Notes under the pieces: generated by a model
The model's database searches: none
What the model was told of the DNA's origin: nothing
The model's input: the letters and a program-made list of their open reading frames with translations, nothing else
Part shown: one piece after another, positions 13,101 to 26,033 of the stretch
Layout: every line of letters starts with the position of its first letter
Numbering within the stretch: the stretch's first letter is position 1
Source: Synchiropus splendidus
Lineage: Eukaryota > Chordata > Actinopteri > Syngnathiformes > Callionymidae
Length of the DNA: 64,000 bases
Reading direction: 5' to 3'
NCBI RefSeq assembly: GCF_027744825.2
Contig: NC_071351.1
Coordinates: forward strand, 13,963,001-14,027,000
Position numbers and translations under genes: made by a program

Positions 13101-14759
13101 TCAGGATGATTTCTTTGCACCTCCCCGAGCTTCCTGTCGCTGGATTATAAACTCCAGGATGAGCTTTGCAGTCCGACTCGGTTTTTCCATGACCACGGCG
13201 TGTCCACAGTTGTCCAGCAGGTCCACCCTGCATCCAGGTAGCATCTCGGCAATCACTGTAGCTCCAGACACATCGACAACCTGTAAAAGTGAGTGTCTGT
13301 GACTGTCTTCCTACCGTGTCTAGGTCACCAGGATCCCAGCTAAGGGAAGCAGACTATGTTGAAAAAGCTTGCGGAACGTCTGCCTTTACCTGATCTTGTT
13401 TGCCCCATATCACCTGCACAGGTGCTGTGATCTGCTGGAGATGTTCTTGTAAGGCATACCTGGACTTCTCTCCAACAATCTCCATAAAAACTGAAGGAAA
13501 ATAGAAATAGAACTCTTTGTATTTCACCGTACACTTACACAACTCAATTGACCTTCTTGGTAGAAGTTATTGTGAGGTTCGCGGACGTCCACCAATCCTT
13601 GAAGAATCTATATCAAAGGAGGAGGAATCAGTATTCTTCTTTTAAGGAATCCACTAGACAAGGTGGAGTGGAGCTGTGACCTGTTGAGGGATTCTGAAGC
13701 GAACATGCGAACACAGTCTGAACATGTCCTCCATCTCCTCTGGTGTCGTTGGGATCAGCGGGATGTTTAGTGTGTAGTTGCTGTGTTCCAGGTCCTGCAG
13801 GTGATTATCAAATTTGGTCTCACATTGGTGCCTAACACCTGTTTTGAGAAGACAAGATGTTCAGAATGTACTATTCACCGGCTTCTATTAAATAAAATGT
13901 CCTTTCAAAGTTACACAGAAAGCGCAGTTCACCTACCGTCTGGACAGATGAGTGTCACGCTGCAGATATCGGAGGGATAGCAGGCAGCATAGACTCCAGC
14001 TACATTACCTCCCATGGAGGTTCCAACAATATGAAACTGCTTCCTGTTTAAGCGAATGTTTTCCACAAACTGAAGAGGAGGACACCATCAGATCACTGTG
14101 ATGCCTGCACACAGGATGACCTTTTTTTTACCTGGTGGATCCTCCTGACCTGCCCCAGAATGGAGTAATCATCTGTGTTGGTGCGTGTTGTTCCTTCATG
14201 GCCTGGCATGTCCACACACAGGATGTGCAGATGCTTGGGCAGGTACTGGGTCAACAGAAAGTAAACATACATTTTATACAAGTCATTTTTCTGTCCGGCA
14301 TTAAAGCGTACAACTGACAGATGTTTCAGAACTTCATTGACCTCAAGCCAGACATCCTCAAAATATATCAACGTCAACCATCTTCTGAACCAACGTGACT
14401 CACCTTGACGACAGTCAGCCAGCTGTCCTTGTGAGCTGAGAAGCCGTGTAGCATCAGGATGGAAGGTCTCATCCCTGGTTTCCCTCTGTACGAGTAACAA
14501 AAGCGATACCCACCACAGTCGGCATACCGAACCTGGAGACCCAGAGTTCTCCTCCAGTACCTGGAGTTTGACCACATATAAACACTCCCTGATGGCTGAC
14601 TTGAAGGTTAACTAGTGACTTGTACCTGACTCACCAGTAATACACTTTGATCAGTGCTGACGGCCACAAAAGGAAGGAGGCGAAAAAAACTAAAATGGGA
14701 ATTGCCAGCGTCCCTGCAGCGATGACAAGGAGGTTCACCATGTCCAGATCAGCGGCCAT
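13101..14759 (-). CDS. abhd6: Monoacylglycerol lipase ABHD6
   Basis: Eight exons (14635-14759, 14404-14560, 14132-14245, 13937-14069, 13681-13838, 13553-13607, 13390-13490, 13101-13280) join in phase to 340 residues (human 337). An N-terminal membrane anchor (NLLVIAAGTLAIPILVFFAS) is followed by YYWYWRRTLGLQVRY and the alpha/beta-hydrolase oxyanion motif LMLHGFSAHKD. The nucleophile elbow is GTSMGG in exon 4. The acid is the Asp of VVDVSG and the histidine is in NCGHAVVME, both in the last exon, so the catalytic triad is complete. ABHD6 hydrolyses monoacylglycerols including 2-arachidonoylglycerol, and lysophospholipids, at the cytosolic face of membranes. Same strand as kctd6, 1.3 kb upstream of it. 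Confidence 0.96.
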
Positions 14760-17267
14760 GTCTCACCTAAACATGTGAAAAGTTTGGAGTAAAAAAAAAT
14801 TAAACAAAAAAAATGCGGAACACCTTACCTTGGATTTGCTTGCGAGTACAACTGATTGTCTCTACTTTTCATAAAATGCAGTAAAACTTCTGTACACTGT
14901 CAGATACATCTGGTCTGGTGAGACTTATCGATTGTTGCACATCAACAGAGTAAAACAGGCCACTGCATCAATCAATGATTTAAAGTGACCGCGTGAAGCT
15001 CACTCACAAAACCCATCAGACACACAAGTAGCTGTTCCTAATGTAAATAACAATCAAAAATTGTTCTCATCTGCGACCTACTTAGTTGTATTATGAAGTC
15101 GATTTAACAATGAAAACAATGAATTTCTCGATAGCTAACTGATAAAACAGATGACAAACTCAAATAAAATAGAAAAGTAAATGATTTAATAACTCGTGTT
15201 TAACTTGAAGAAAAAAAACTACTTTTTAGTCACAAAAATATTTTAAACACAAATATTAACCATAATTACTGTCATCACAAAAGTGGTCCATAAAAAGATG
15301 TGAACTAATCTGGTGTGGTTTGAAGGCAATCTAAAGCAGCAGGTGGACAATCTGGCCGCTGAGTGTCGCTAGAGAGCTGATGCAACGTCATCACAGTTCA
15401 AGTGCTGCTGTCCTGCACAGCTGATGCTCACCTGACCTGACAGACGTGTGAGAATATCTTTACACACAGCATCCAAGCATCATTCGCTGCCAACCTTATA
15501 AAAAAATAATCTCTCTGCAGAAGATAACTTCAAATCTAAATGTTATATTAAATATTTTGATGTCATGATGCCTGGATGCTTCATTTCTTATCGCTTGACC
15601 TACAATAGGCTTTGCATCTTCATCCGAAACGCACCTCCGATTAAACACCATCAGCTTCATTTCAGATCATAACCTCAGATTATCCAGTTCAATCCCGTCC
15701 CATCCTGCTGCATCTGACCACCATGACCTACATACAAAATAGAGCAGAACAAATTGGCATGGCAGCACTGCAACGAGGCTCGCTTTGTGTCGGAATTAGA
15801 CGTGTATTTAGGGTTCATTCAGCACCCAGCTTGCCCCTAAACCTGCCTGTCTTCAAACATCACACTCAGAAATAGTCACACTTGCTGGAGCTCATGTGGC
15901 AGAAACGACTGCACTGCACTGCACTGTGACTTTTCAATCTATTTGCTTGATACACAGCATTGTATTACACACTCGCCTCAGTTGTTTGTTCTGAGGGCGT
16001 GGCAGCCATGTGGGAGCAGTCATGCATTCTAGCAGCAAAGCTTCAGGTGACCATAGCAGCATCTTCAAGGGAAGTGAACTTCATGCATCTAAAGTAACAT
16101 TCAAATGTGCGTTTGCAATTTCACATTTCAGTATTAGAGGTTGGATTTACATTTTAAATGCAGACTTTGGAAAAACAAAATGATCAGCTTAATCTTGTTT
16201 CATACACGCAATTATGGTTGCAAATATAAGTATTTCAGTCATGAACTTAATTCAGTCTTCCAAAGAAAAACCTCAGAGAGGAGGTACTGCTCGCAAGACA
16301 AAACCAAAAACATGTTTTAAGGATATAAAGTTGAGTTGATTTAATGTGTTAGATTTGACAGGGAAGTCATAGCAGCAGCACAACAAAGCATCACTTGTGT
16401 GTGAGTGTGCTTCACCTTCCACATTCCACAAACATGCATGAAGTTGGGTGTCGATGTTTGGCCAGAGCAAAGCCACCTCGCTGTGCTCCACTCAGAACAC
16501 TGCATTAGAAGCATCATTCCGCTGTCAGAAATCAAGTTCTCATCAAGTACAGAGGGATTATTGACACTTTTTGTCCAGGGGATAAGCCACAATCTGATGT
16601 CAATTTGTGATCCAAATGACACAAGGATCTGTGATAAAAATACATAAATGTAACTTGAATATAACACACCAAACAAGTGAAAGCAACAAAACCAGCATAT
16701 GACACAGAGAAGAAGGTTATAGTCTTTAATTAAGGTCACTTTTCATTTCGGAACTGTTCAACTCTTTGCAAAATATCACACACACTTCTAAACCACAGAG
16801 GGAGGACACCGTAATTCGAGGTTTTTCACAGTAATATCATTAAATAAATAAACATTTCTGTTGTATAATTCAAATTACTTTTTGAAAAAAAAAAATTAAC
16901 ACTGAAAGTGAAGTCCTATGAATCACATCAGGTAATGAACTTTAGTATACTCAGGATTTAAGTGCAGTTTCCATCGACTAGGGAGAAGTGTTACAGTGCC
17001 TCCTACCTATCATTGTGTGTATTAGTGAGCCAGTCATCTTTACATTCACTTATCCTTCAAAGTAACACCAGTGGAGTTCCCTTCAATCCAAAAACACCCT
17101 TCTTCTTCTTCTCTGCAAGCTTTATTAGAGCAGCTTAAGAACTAAACAGTGTTAAATACAAGCCCCTCCCGAGTGCAGATATGACGAGAGGGCAGGTTTT
17201 GCGGTTTCAGTGAGGAGGATGGCAAACAACAACTACATTTTCTGTTTCAGTGCTTAAATGGGCCCCA
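14760..17267. other. Intergenic between abhd6 and slmap, including slmap 3' UTR
   Basis: Holds the abhd6 5' region and the 3' UTR of the slmap-like gene. A reverse-strand AATAAA at 17121-17126 lies about 145 nt past the distal slmap stop and is a good poly(A) candidate. No additional gene is recognised. Confidence 0.45.
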
Positions 17268-17345
17268 TCAGGTGCGGAAGAGCGCAGCGGCAGTCACAGC
17301 AGTCAAAGCTACGGCCACCACAGGTCCCCAGATCATCCACGACTT
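17268..17345 (-). other. slmap: slmap alternative tail-anchor exon, distal
   Basis: The acceptor CCCCCAG precedes KSWMIWGPVV and a hydrophobic run to AAALFRT, then a stop: 25 residues entered in phase 0. It aligns with the mammalian SLMAP tail KPWPWMPMLAALVAV. It is mutually exclusive with the proximal tail exon, because each carries its own stop. Confidence 0.75.
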
Positions 17346-20300
17346 CTGGGGGAAATAAAAGAAGACAAACATTGAACTTGAGCATTGACAGAACACTGTA
17401 GGGGCTGATGCAGCAGAGTCGCGGGTCAAAAGCGGTCGCATGTGTCCTGTAAAAATATTCAGTCCTTTGGATGCTTCCTCTTTACTGTGATCACTCCTGA
17501 TACAACTGAAAATATAAAGAGATCATAGCTCTTCATACTTTGGGTTCATCGCCAAAACTTTGTCTCACTTGTTGTCTGATAATATTTCAAACTACCTGTG
17601 CAAGTAGCAAACAATCGGAACTAACTCCAATTGCCTAAAAAGCTTCTTTATCTTTTGAATTTCAGTCATCTATTACATCACCTGGCTGAGGGTGAATGTT
17701 TATTCCAGTTACATTCCATTCACTTGACTTTAATTTTCTTTAAGTCTCATCCTCATATTACACTGGTATGCAGGCTGAAAACATCAGAGGGAGTGAATAC
17801 TTTTAAGGGCATTTCAGCTCATCCAAATGCACTGCAAGAAAGGGTTAATCTGAAGCTGTAAGGATAAGGCACGCATCAGTACAGAGGCTATGAAAATGAG
17901 TAACGGATTAATTCATGCAAGAGACATGGATGGGAATGAAGGCCGGTTGGACAGAAATAAGGTGTACCTTCCTACCACAATGCGCCGAAGCACCAAAACA
18001 GCAAAGCCAGGATTAGGCCGATGACTACGGCTTGGACAGGCAGCGATAGGGGAGTCTACAGAAGGGATAGGGATATTATAGTAATCAAACGCAATGGGAC
18101 ATACTTTGGTTTCGCTGTGGCTTTATTTATAAAACCCTCTGTGTTTGGAATCAATGTTTGCACAAATCTCATAGTTACACACGCAGCTGTTGATGTTGCC
18201 GGATGATTGAGGGGGCGTGTGACTGTGCACCCAGGGGTTTACCAAAATAAACAGTTCCCGGACCGACGGCTGCTCTATCTGCACTCACCTGCACTCCATG
18301 GCCCTGACACTCCTGCATCACAGCCTTGACCTCCTCAAGCTCAATACTCAGCAACTGTTTCTCCAGCTCAGACATCTCATATTTAATCTTTAGGTTGGTA
18401 ATCTCATCCTTAGCCACCTCATACTGCAGAGATAATAATATGCGCATATTGAAACAGCAACGCTCAGACATCTAGCAATACAAGATAGGCATTTTTGCTG
18501 ACTCAGCTTATTCCAAAAAGGAGAAGTGAAAAATCAATGAAGAAGCTTGTCCATGTACAGAAATAGATGAGGGTGGATTCCATTGCAACACCTTAAAAAT
18601 GATCATTTTAGCCTTGTCGGCGTGACTAATGCCTCTTCAATCTAAGTTGTATTCCTGCCGCCTTAGTTTATCTGGATCAGACAGAGTCTTATAAGCATCA
18701 GAATTAAGTGCGAAAGGGAATTTCAGAATGGAGGTCACTGTGGATGACGTAACTGTAGACAGTTTTATGGGGACATAATACAGACCAAGGGTCAGGCAGG
18801 TTCTTACAGTGGACATCTGATCACATGGCCGCCTCTGCTCCACACGTGACTTCAGGTTTAGCATCCTCCTTTCAGGCCTGTGTAGCAGCAGCTGGGCAGC
18901 AATCTGCCAGACTATATCTCCTATAACGTTTTTTTAGAATCACAGATTCCAGTGATTCAAGTTCAAAAGAAGCACACAGTAGCTCAGTGGAGGAGGTTTG
19001 GGGATCCCATCAGGCTCGACTTGTTAGTCCTGCATATCACGGAGTTTCATTGTTAGGGACCGACTCGTGGCATGACAAAGGAAGCTCAAGCAAAGCCACT
19101 TAATGAATGAAACCGACTTTCATTGCATGAAGAATGAGGTGATGTGTCGTCCCGGCCGCTCCTATATTAGCGTTTCTATGGAGGATTAACCCCATCCAGC
19201 CTGCTGAACCTGCCAGGGGGGCTGAGGCTGCAGCAGATTTTCAACGCTACACAAACAAATCCAGCAAACCAATACTCTCCGGAGCATCTCGTGTTGAATG
19301 ACAAATACCGTTTTGAAAAAAAAAAAAAACAAGGCTGACAAGTCTAAGTAGCACATTCTTGGTAGCGAATACCTCTTAATCTCAATTGTTCTTCACAGTT
19401 TTAAGAATTCAGGGATAGTTTCAGACCCTCACCTGGATTACCTCACAACGAATGAAGCAAAGCAGCAAAAGGGAGACCACAGAGGTGGTCATAACCACCT
19501 CAAAAAACTCATTTCATTTTACATTAATGATGGCGTTCATGCTCAGTACAAGGTGCTTTTAGGTAAAGTTCCTCATCCTGTCATTCCTAATTGTCTATAT
19601 TCCGCTATATTCATTTCAAATTTGAGAAGGTTGATTTTAAATCTGAAGTACAGAAAGTTTGGGTATAATTAGCTGGGTTCATCTTGAACTGCATGTCCTC
19701 CATGTTTGCTGTTAGCAGCTGATATTGGAATTACCTCAGCAGAAAACAACTCATTTAAGTCTGTCTTGTTATTTGATTTAGTGAGAAGCGATACTTTAGT
19801 TTGGGGTTTCGTTTATTAGACCACCAGGCAGTGAATTGTCTCTTGTTCAAGAGCCACAATAGGAAGCAGGAGGTGTGGAAGTGAGCAGGTTATACATGTT
19901 TCACAGATGAGCCCTGAGGCATTCACCACAGACACTATCGCTGTGAGACCTGATTTACTGACCCCTCGGGATGGGCGATATGGACAAAAGAAGTTACCGC
20001 GATAAATGTTGTAATTTCGGCGATAAAGATAATCATCATGATAAATACATTTTCATGCTATTCCATGTGTTGGACACACTACAGTCTCTCTTGAAACTGT
20101 TTTATGATGAAACTTAGTGGAGTTTGTCGCCAACATCATTATTTGTTTATGTAATAGTGAACTAAGTGTCGAGATGAGGAATTCGATGCGTCTCTGGTAG
20201 AAGCTGCTGGTGTCTGACAGACTGCTCTGCCAACTTCATTTAGGGTTTAAATTGAGCCGTCCGTCTGCTGTAACAGTTTACTTTAACTATTGTCCAGTCT

Positions 20301-23300
20301 GGGCACATTTCCTAGATGTTATTGAAGAAATATTAGAAATAAAGAAATATTAGAAATAATGTGATTAAATAACCATTTAGTCATATCCTGTTCCCGAAAT
20401 CATTACGCAAACTTCAGTTCTTTGTCTTGTGTGATGAAAAACCTTTTCACAATTCTCTCTCCAAAAATAGTTTTCCATTGCCGTATTGAAGATTTCACTC
20501 ATACTTTTACCGCTTTAGAATTTGTTGATGGCCACTAACTGATGGCGGGTTGTAGTATTAGGGCGTGAAAGTGCGTGCACGATCAGCGAACCCTAATGGG
20601 GACGCGGAAGAGGAACGGCGCCGCCAATACTGGTGAAACGTCCGTCCAATATCCAACTATTTACAGCGCGCTGTCTCTCCACAACTGTCACACACTGGCG
20701 TCGGCTGTCAAACACCGAAGAGCTGGAGAGCGCGTTGCACCGTCGCTGTCTTGTCAAGTTCATGTATGCAAATCCAATGCAGCGAGTGGGCCGTTCGTTT
20801 ATCGAATTTATCGTGAGATGCAGAATTGTCATCGTGGAGATTGTGTTTGGCAGAATATCGCGTACGATAAGTTATCGCCCATCCCAACTGAGCCCATTAA
20901 CACTTGGCAACAATGCACTGACTGTGATATTTGAAATCAATGTATACTTGATTATCAGCTTGCTTTGTATACTACTATATTCCTTCTATTCAGATTTCAT
21001 ATGAAATGTTTGGTTTCTTTTAATAAATTAACTTTGTTCTCCTTTCAAACTACGGCTTCCTGTACACCCTCTACTCACAGCATTCACCTGTGTTCCTTTT
21101 CCTTTCAACTCCATCATGCTGGCTTTGCACTCCTCCAGTTCACTGCTCAACAACTGCTTTTCCTTCTCGGTCGTCTCATATCTGATCTTGAGGTCAGACA
21201 GCTCAGTCTTCACTTCATCACACTGTGAAGACCAAACAAAATTTAGTCACGTAACATCTCAGTACAAGAACATTTGTTCCACTTATACGAGATGCTGTTG
21301 AGGTGTGTCCTGAAATAACAGAGTAATAATAACAATAAAAATAATACAACAACAGAGGCCTTCAACGTAGTCACTAATATAATGTCCCTTGTAAGTTTGA
21401 GATGGAGCGGGTTCAAGAACGCGACAGTTTTACCATACCTCTCTGTGCAAAACTTTACTGCGCATATCTGCTTCGTCCAGTTGGGTCTGCAGCTTGGTAC
21501 TATCCTGCTGGTGCTGCAGCTGAAGGGCTACAATCTTCTTCTCCAGCTCCTGCTGGCTTCTCTCCAGGGCTTTCAGGCTGTCGCTAAGCTCCGTATTCTG
21601 GGTACGTGAACTAGTAGAAACAGAAACTTCAATAGGGTTAGACAAGAACAGTGGTGCGTGTGTTTGTGTTTGGGTGGGGGGTGCAGGAAGTGGTGATGCT
21701 AACTAACCTGACCAGGTCCCTCTCCAGCTGCAGCTGTTTCTGCACAGCGGCCTCCTTCTCAGTGCGCAGTGCTGCACACTCTTTCTGCAGACTGGCCTTC
21801 TCTTTCTCGTGAGCTTTCAGGAGTTCCTCCTTTTCAGCTCGAAGTGAAGCACACTCTCTCTGCAAACCACTGTTTTCCTTCTGATGCTTTGTCACCATGT
21901 CCTGTTTCTCAGATCGCAGGCTGGAGCACTCCTTCTGAAGGCCGTTACACTCCGCCTGCATGGACTGCAGTTCACTGGCTTTTGAGGAGAATTGGAGTAC
22001 AAGTATTTCAAAGACATGAGCTTTTATTCAGCTTCATCTGTGGTCTAAAGTTCACCTAAACTGAAGTTTAACTCTTATCAAGTTGCTGTTAAAATAGTTA
22101 CCATCATGCTTGAGGCACTACATGCTTTGTTTAAACAAGGTATCCTCTCTGAATAATAAAGAGCCAGACAAACAATTCACACAACAAACAGCAAACACAC
22201 CTTTTCTCTCTATTCAGAAACCAAACGCGACAGTTAACCAAATGCAGTTTTAGAACAGTTTTAAGGCTAACCTTGAATTTCAGCAGTTTTCTGCCACTGG
22301 TTGCTCTGCTGCTGAAGGTCCTGCTGTAGGTCACCAATATCTCTCTCATACTTCAAAGCAGTTTGACGCCATTTATCCAAATCCTTTGAGACAGTTGCCA
22401 GTTGAGACCGGACGGTGCTGACATCACGATCCCGCTCCGCAGCAGCAGTGTCCAGGGCGCACTGCAGGGACTTCACCTCTTCCCTGACTCTTTGCAGCTC
22501 CTTGTGTGAGCCAGAGGACACGTCCAGCTGCTCTTTCAGACAGTCGATTTCATCTTGTAGCTGCTTCAGCTGGCCTGTCAGTGTCAACATTGAACTTGAG
22601 CATTGACAGGAATGACCATAATGAACATCAAATGAAAGAAATACACAACCATTCAGAAGTTTTTTCTGATTTGCAGACTCATCTGCCAGTTGTTTACCAT
22701 CTTTTTTCGCCTCCTCCAGGATACCTGGATAACATAAATAACGTTAACACCATCTGCACACTCAACATCTCATTCAGTTACCACCCAAAACATCCTTATT
22801 CGCAGGCAACAGCCAAGTGAGCTTTAATCAGTGGATTTAAAAATCAATCAATTTGTTTTTCTCCTTTACAAGTACGACCTTTCTGTGCTGCTAAATATGA
22901 GCAACGTATATATCTCATTATTTGTATTCAGATGCACCAGCTCTACTGGCTCATCTCATCATTCATATCCTTCAGATCTGACCAGTAAATCTAAAGCTTC
23001 TCTTATATCCTCCATCAAACCTCTGCTGTCAGGCTTCATCACGTTTATACTATAGTTTACTGCATCTTCACAGCATCCTGTGCAGTGAAGATGTGAGAAG
23101 AAGTAAAAAATATTTTGGTAAATTACCTTGCAGCTCATTGCATTTCTTCTTCTCTGTGTTGGCTTGCTCCCGGGCTTCTTGGAGTTCATCATTCAAGCGC
23201 TGGATTACTTTTTCAGAGTCGCCAGAGGAGCCCATATTTGCCTTGTTGTGGTCAGCTGAGGACAGAAGTTCAAACCAGAGCGATTCTATGGCCAATGCAA

Positions 23301-24601
23301 TCCACAAGAAAAAGGCAAAAAAGGCAAATAAATGTCCCAAATTCTCCAGCCAGGACAAGCTGTCTAATTTCCCAGGATATTAAAAAAGCCAATTACACAA
23401 CTAATTGCCAAATCCAGAAATAGACTCAAAGAGATTAGCACTTTTTTTAATCTAGGTTTTCATTCCAGCATCTCCATTATGTCATTCCTTGGCACATCCC
23501 ACTGTCTGCTAAAACAAGGCAGCTATAAACAATACACAATGGGAACAGACCCCCTCACGGCAGTCAGGGTCAGTTGTGTTTCCTGAGGTTGACAACAGCC
23601 TCCACGGACACATTAGCTTTGGAATATGCAGTGAATATCTTGATCCTCTAATCTAGAGAGGCTGGGAAAAGAGATGACCTCATCTCTGGCGGAACAAATG
23701 GTAGAGGAAGAGAAAAAAAAAAAAAAAAAAAACAGTTGACAACAGGTCAGGCATCCACACCATACATGGTCACATGAGGCGGCTGAATTTGTCAGGAAAG
23801 GCATGAGTCCTTCACACATGGGAATAAATACAAATGTTAAATGGATGATCGAGGGCACCCATAAATAACCACAGCTGAAGCAAGTGGAGGCTCCCTCTTT
23901 ATAGGGCACATGATAACACCGCACACGTCACCACAGAGCAGTGGCTGTTTTTCATACTTGAATACTGATGGGTGAGAGTCAGAATGTGTGTGGGTTTAAA
24001 AGCTGTCTGTTCCCAGTTTGTGTTCTAATGCCGAGTACATTTTTTAGAAATAATATCATGACGGTCCATTCCTCTGTCAGATTCCTCAACATGACTCTGA
24101 CATTTATTTGACACAAAGAGATTAGAAATAATCCGCACAAGGTTTACTCGGCTTTACAAGACTGTTCATGGAAGTGCCAGGAAAAAGATGTGCGTTGGCC
24201 AAATGTGACGGGAAAAGAGAAATCCTTGTCAAGTTGAAATGACTTGAGGACACAGCTCGCCTTGTTCCCTCCATATATTCTGCAGCGCAGCATCACAAAT
24301 GCATTCATCATGCAAAATTGATGCATGAAGAATTGCCCCCGTAGGTTTCATATTTTGAGAGTTGCACTATGCTCCAATGACGCAGCCTTCTATATTTATT
24401 TGAACAGTTAATTTCATGTTACAGTGGGAAAACAAATAAAATCTATAGTAAGTAATATAATAAAACATACAAGGGGCTGAAGGTTTTGAAGGGTGAATAG
24501 TATAGTAGTAATAGCTTAAAGAAAACAATTTGAAAAAGATTACCATTTCTTAGTGATACATCATTGTGAGGGTCAAGCATCTTTTTCTCATCCATCTGCA
24601 T
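17268..24601 (-). CDS. slmap: Sarcolemma-associated-protein-like tail-anchored coiled-coil protein, short form without FHA domain
   Basis: Exons on the reverse strand, all phase-consistent: 24544-24603 (ATG at 24601), 23127-23255, 22698-22724 (27 nt), 22272-22574, 21708-21978, 21439-21610, 21088-21222 and/or 18289-18423, then tail exon 17972-18055 or 17268-17345. The product is about 390-440 residues, nearly all coiled coil, with a C-terminal tail anchor. QMDE near the start, LDKWRQTALKYERDI, and the exon resembling mammalian ELKLKFEMTEQEKQ match SLMAP. SLMAP is a membrane-anchored STRIPAK component that recruits PP2A to MST1/2 through its N-terminal FHA domain. That domain is not seen between 24.6 kb and the oppositely oriented cers5, so the gene resembles the short SLMAP isoforms. 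The SLMAP paralogue TRAF3IP3 is an alternative, but kctd6/abhd6 synteny (human 3p14.3) favours SLMAP. Confidence 0.8.
17972..18055 (-). other. slmap: slmap alternative tail-anchor exon, proximal
   Basis: The acceptor CTGTAG precedes TPLSLPVQAVVIGLILALLF, then WCFGALW and a stop: 27 residues, phase 0. Mammalian SLMAP is known to choose between two transmembrane tails, and this is the second one. Confidence 0.75.
18289..18423 (-). other. slmap: slmap duplicated coiled-coil exon, copy B
   Basis: A 135-nt, phase 0-0 exon bounded by CTCTGCAG and CAG|GTGAGT. It begins YEVAKDEITNLKIKYEMSEL and ends QGHGVQ. It is a paralogue of the exon at 21088-21222, with equal length, equal phase and about 25 of 45 identical residues by hand count. 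Confidence 0.8.
19966..20887. mobile_element. hAT-like non-autonomous element, 922 bp
   Basis: The left end TCGGGATGGGCGATA matches the inverted right end TTGGGATGGGCGATA. Flanking 8-bp repeats are CTGACCCC (19958-19965) and CTGAGCCC (20888-20895), one mismatch, the target-site length of hAT elements. GATAA/TTATC motifs recur near both ends. The open frames inside (about 20575-21004) match nothing recognisable, so transposase is supplied elsewhere. It sits in the slmap intron between the two duplicated coiled-coil exons. Confidence 0.8.
21088..21222 (-). other. slmap: slmap duplicated coiled-coil exon, copy A
   Basis: A 135-nt, phase 0-0 exon beginning CDEVKTELSDLKIRYETTEK and ending KGKGTQ before CAG|GTGAAT. 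Both copies can be read in series or as alternatives without changing frame. Confidence 0.8.
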
Positions 24602-26033
24602 TTCTGAAAAAAAGGTTAAAAAAAAAAAAGACACATTATAAAAGAAACCCAGGCCACTAGTTTGTATCCAAAAGCATTTTAAAATGATGAGCAGTTTTAG
24701 AAAATGCAGATGGATGGTGATCCCTTTGGTTTGTAGGAAAAATCAAGTTAAATATTGTTAAAATTACCTTGGTGGGTCCACGACCTATAGCTGTCTATGT
24801 GCTGTGGATGCAGCGGTCCCTGACATGTAGAACTCTCCAACTATCAGATTTTTTTTCAGATGCGAAATGGAACAGTCCAAGCAGTGGACAGAGAAGGGGG
24901 TAACACACAGGAGGTGCCAAACATTGAGCACCAGCCCTCACTGAAACTACAGGGCTGTAGCTATCAGACGCAAAGCACCAGAGTGGAGGTATTGCAGTTA
25001 ATTCTTGAAGATAAAATCCTACCATACATAGCGTTGACGTGAACATCCTAAAAGCTTTACTCCCCCGCCCCCCTTCTGTGGTCAGATTCCCAAGCCCCTT
25101 CACTCTAGGTCATGTATCTGTGCACGGAAACAGCAGCTGCTTACCAACACAGAAAGGTTTTGTTCTGCCCTCTGGTCAGTTGGTACTGATGCAGAAACAC
25201 AGGATGACACCAAATAAGAACAAATGGAGACGCATTTGACTTGTTCAGAGCTTTCCTCTGACAGCCAACGTTTTGTTAAAAATAAGACACATGAAAGATT
25301 AAGGAAGACCCGAAGGCATCTCACAGTTATGTGTGTTGACATGGGGGGCAGTAATATACCGTTAAAGAGACAGCTACAAAAGATGGGTTGCACTGACATG
25401 AATACAAACTAAACCTGGAAAATGTGATTAAAATTAAACAAAAATGTAAAACCTTTACATTTATTTCATTACATTTATTTCAGTGCATATGATTGGATTT
25501 TATATTTATGTTGACTAATACTAGACTATGAGATACTCACAATATATTGAACTAAAAGTGGATTTGACTACTTGAATGTACTTTACAGTAGACCAAATAG
25601 ATCATTCATATTTACATGTGCAGAGTCTAAGTGAAATGAAGGATTGTGTTTGATCAAGATTTGAGAAATCCTGACCTATTGACCTCAATATACAAGATGT
25701 AAAGGTGCAAATCATTGACACAATTTAAGATAAGGATAGATTATATTTAAACCTAAACTACTAGAAGTGAACTCTTTCATTACATACATTAATTTAGTTG
25801 TTAAATGCATTCAACACAGCATTCAAAAACTTGCTCTGTGGTAGTGAGCAAAACAACATTAGCGGAAGTAGCTTAGCATCAACTGTCGGAATATCGGCAG
25901 TAGAAACGAGAACAAGCTGCGCTTCAGATACCAAAATTGCAGTTCACATTATTATTCTTTAACCTAACCTGAGGAGAAATCAGAGCTTTAAAGAAGTTAA
26001 CATGAGTGCGGAGGCCTGTAAGGTGTTTGCTTA

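Noticed and set aside
13340..13542. Overlapping reverse-strand short frames at abhd6
   Set aside because: One is the real abhd6 exon 7 frame and the other is its out-of-frame shadow; no extra gene is needed.
18965..19060. tRNA A-box-like TAGCTCAGTGG suggesting a SINE or tRNA
   Set aside because: No matching B box at the right distance, and no cloverleaf or target duplication seen.
20575..21004. Two overlapping 119-123 codon frames near 20.6-21.0 kb
   Set aside because: They lie largely inside the hAT-like element, have no transposase motif and run across its right end.
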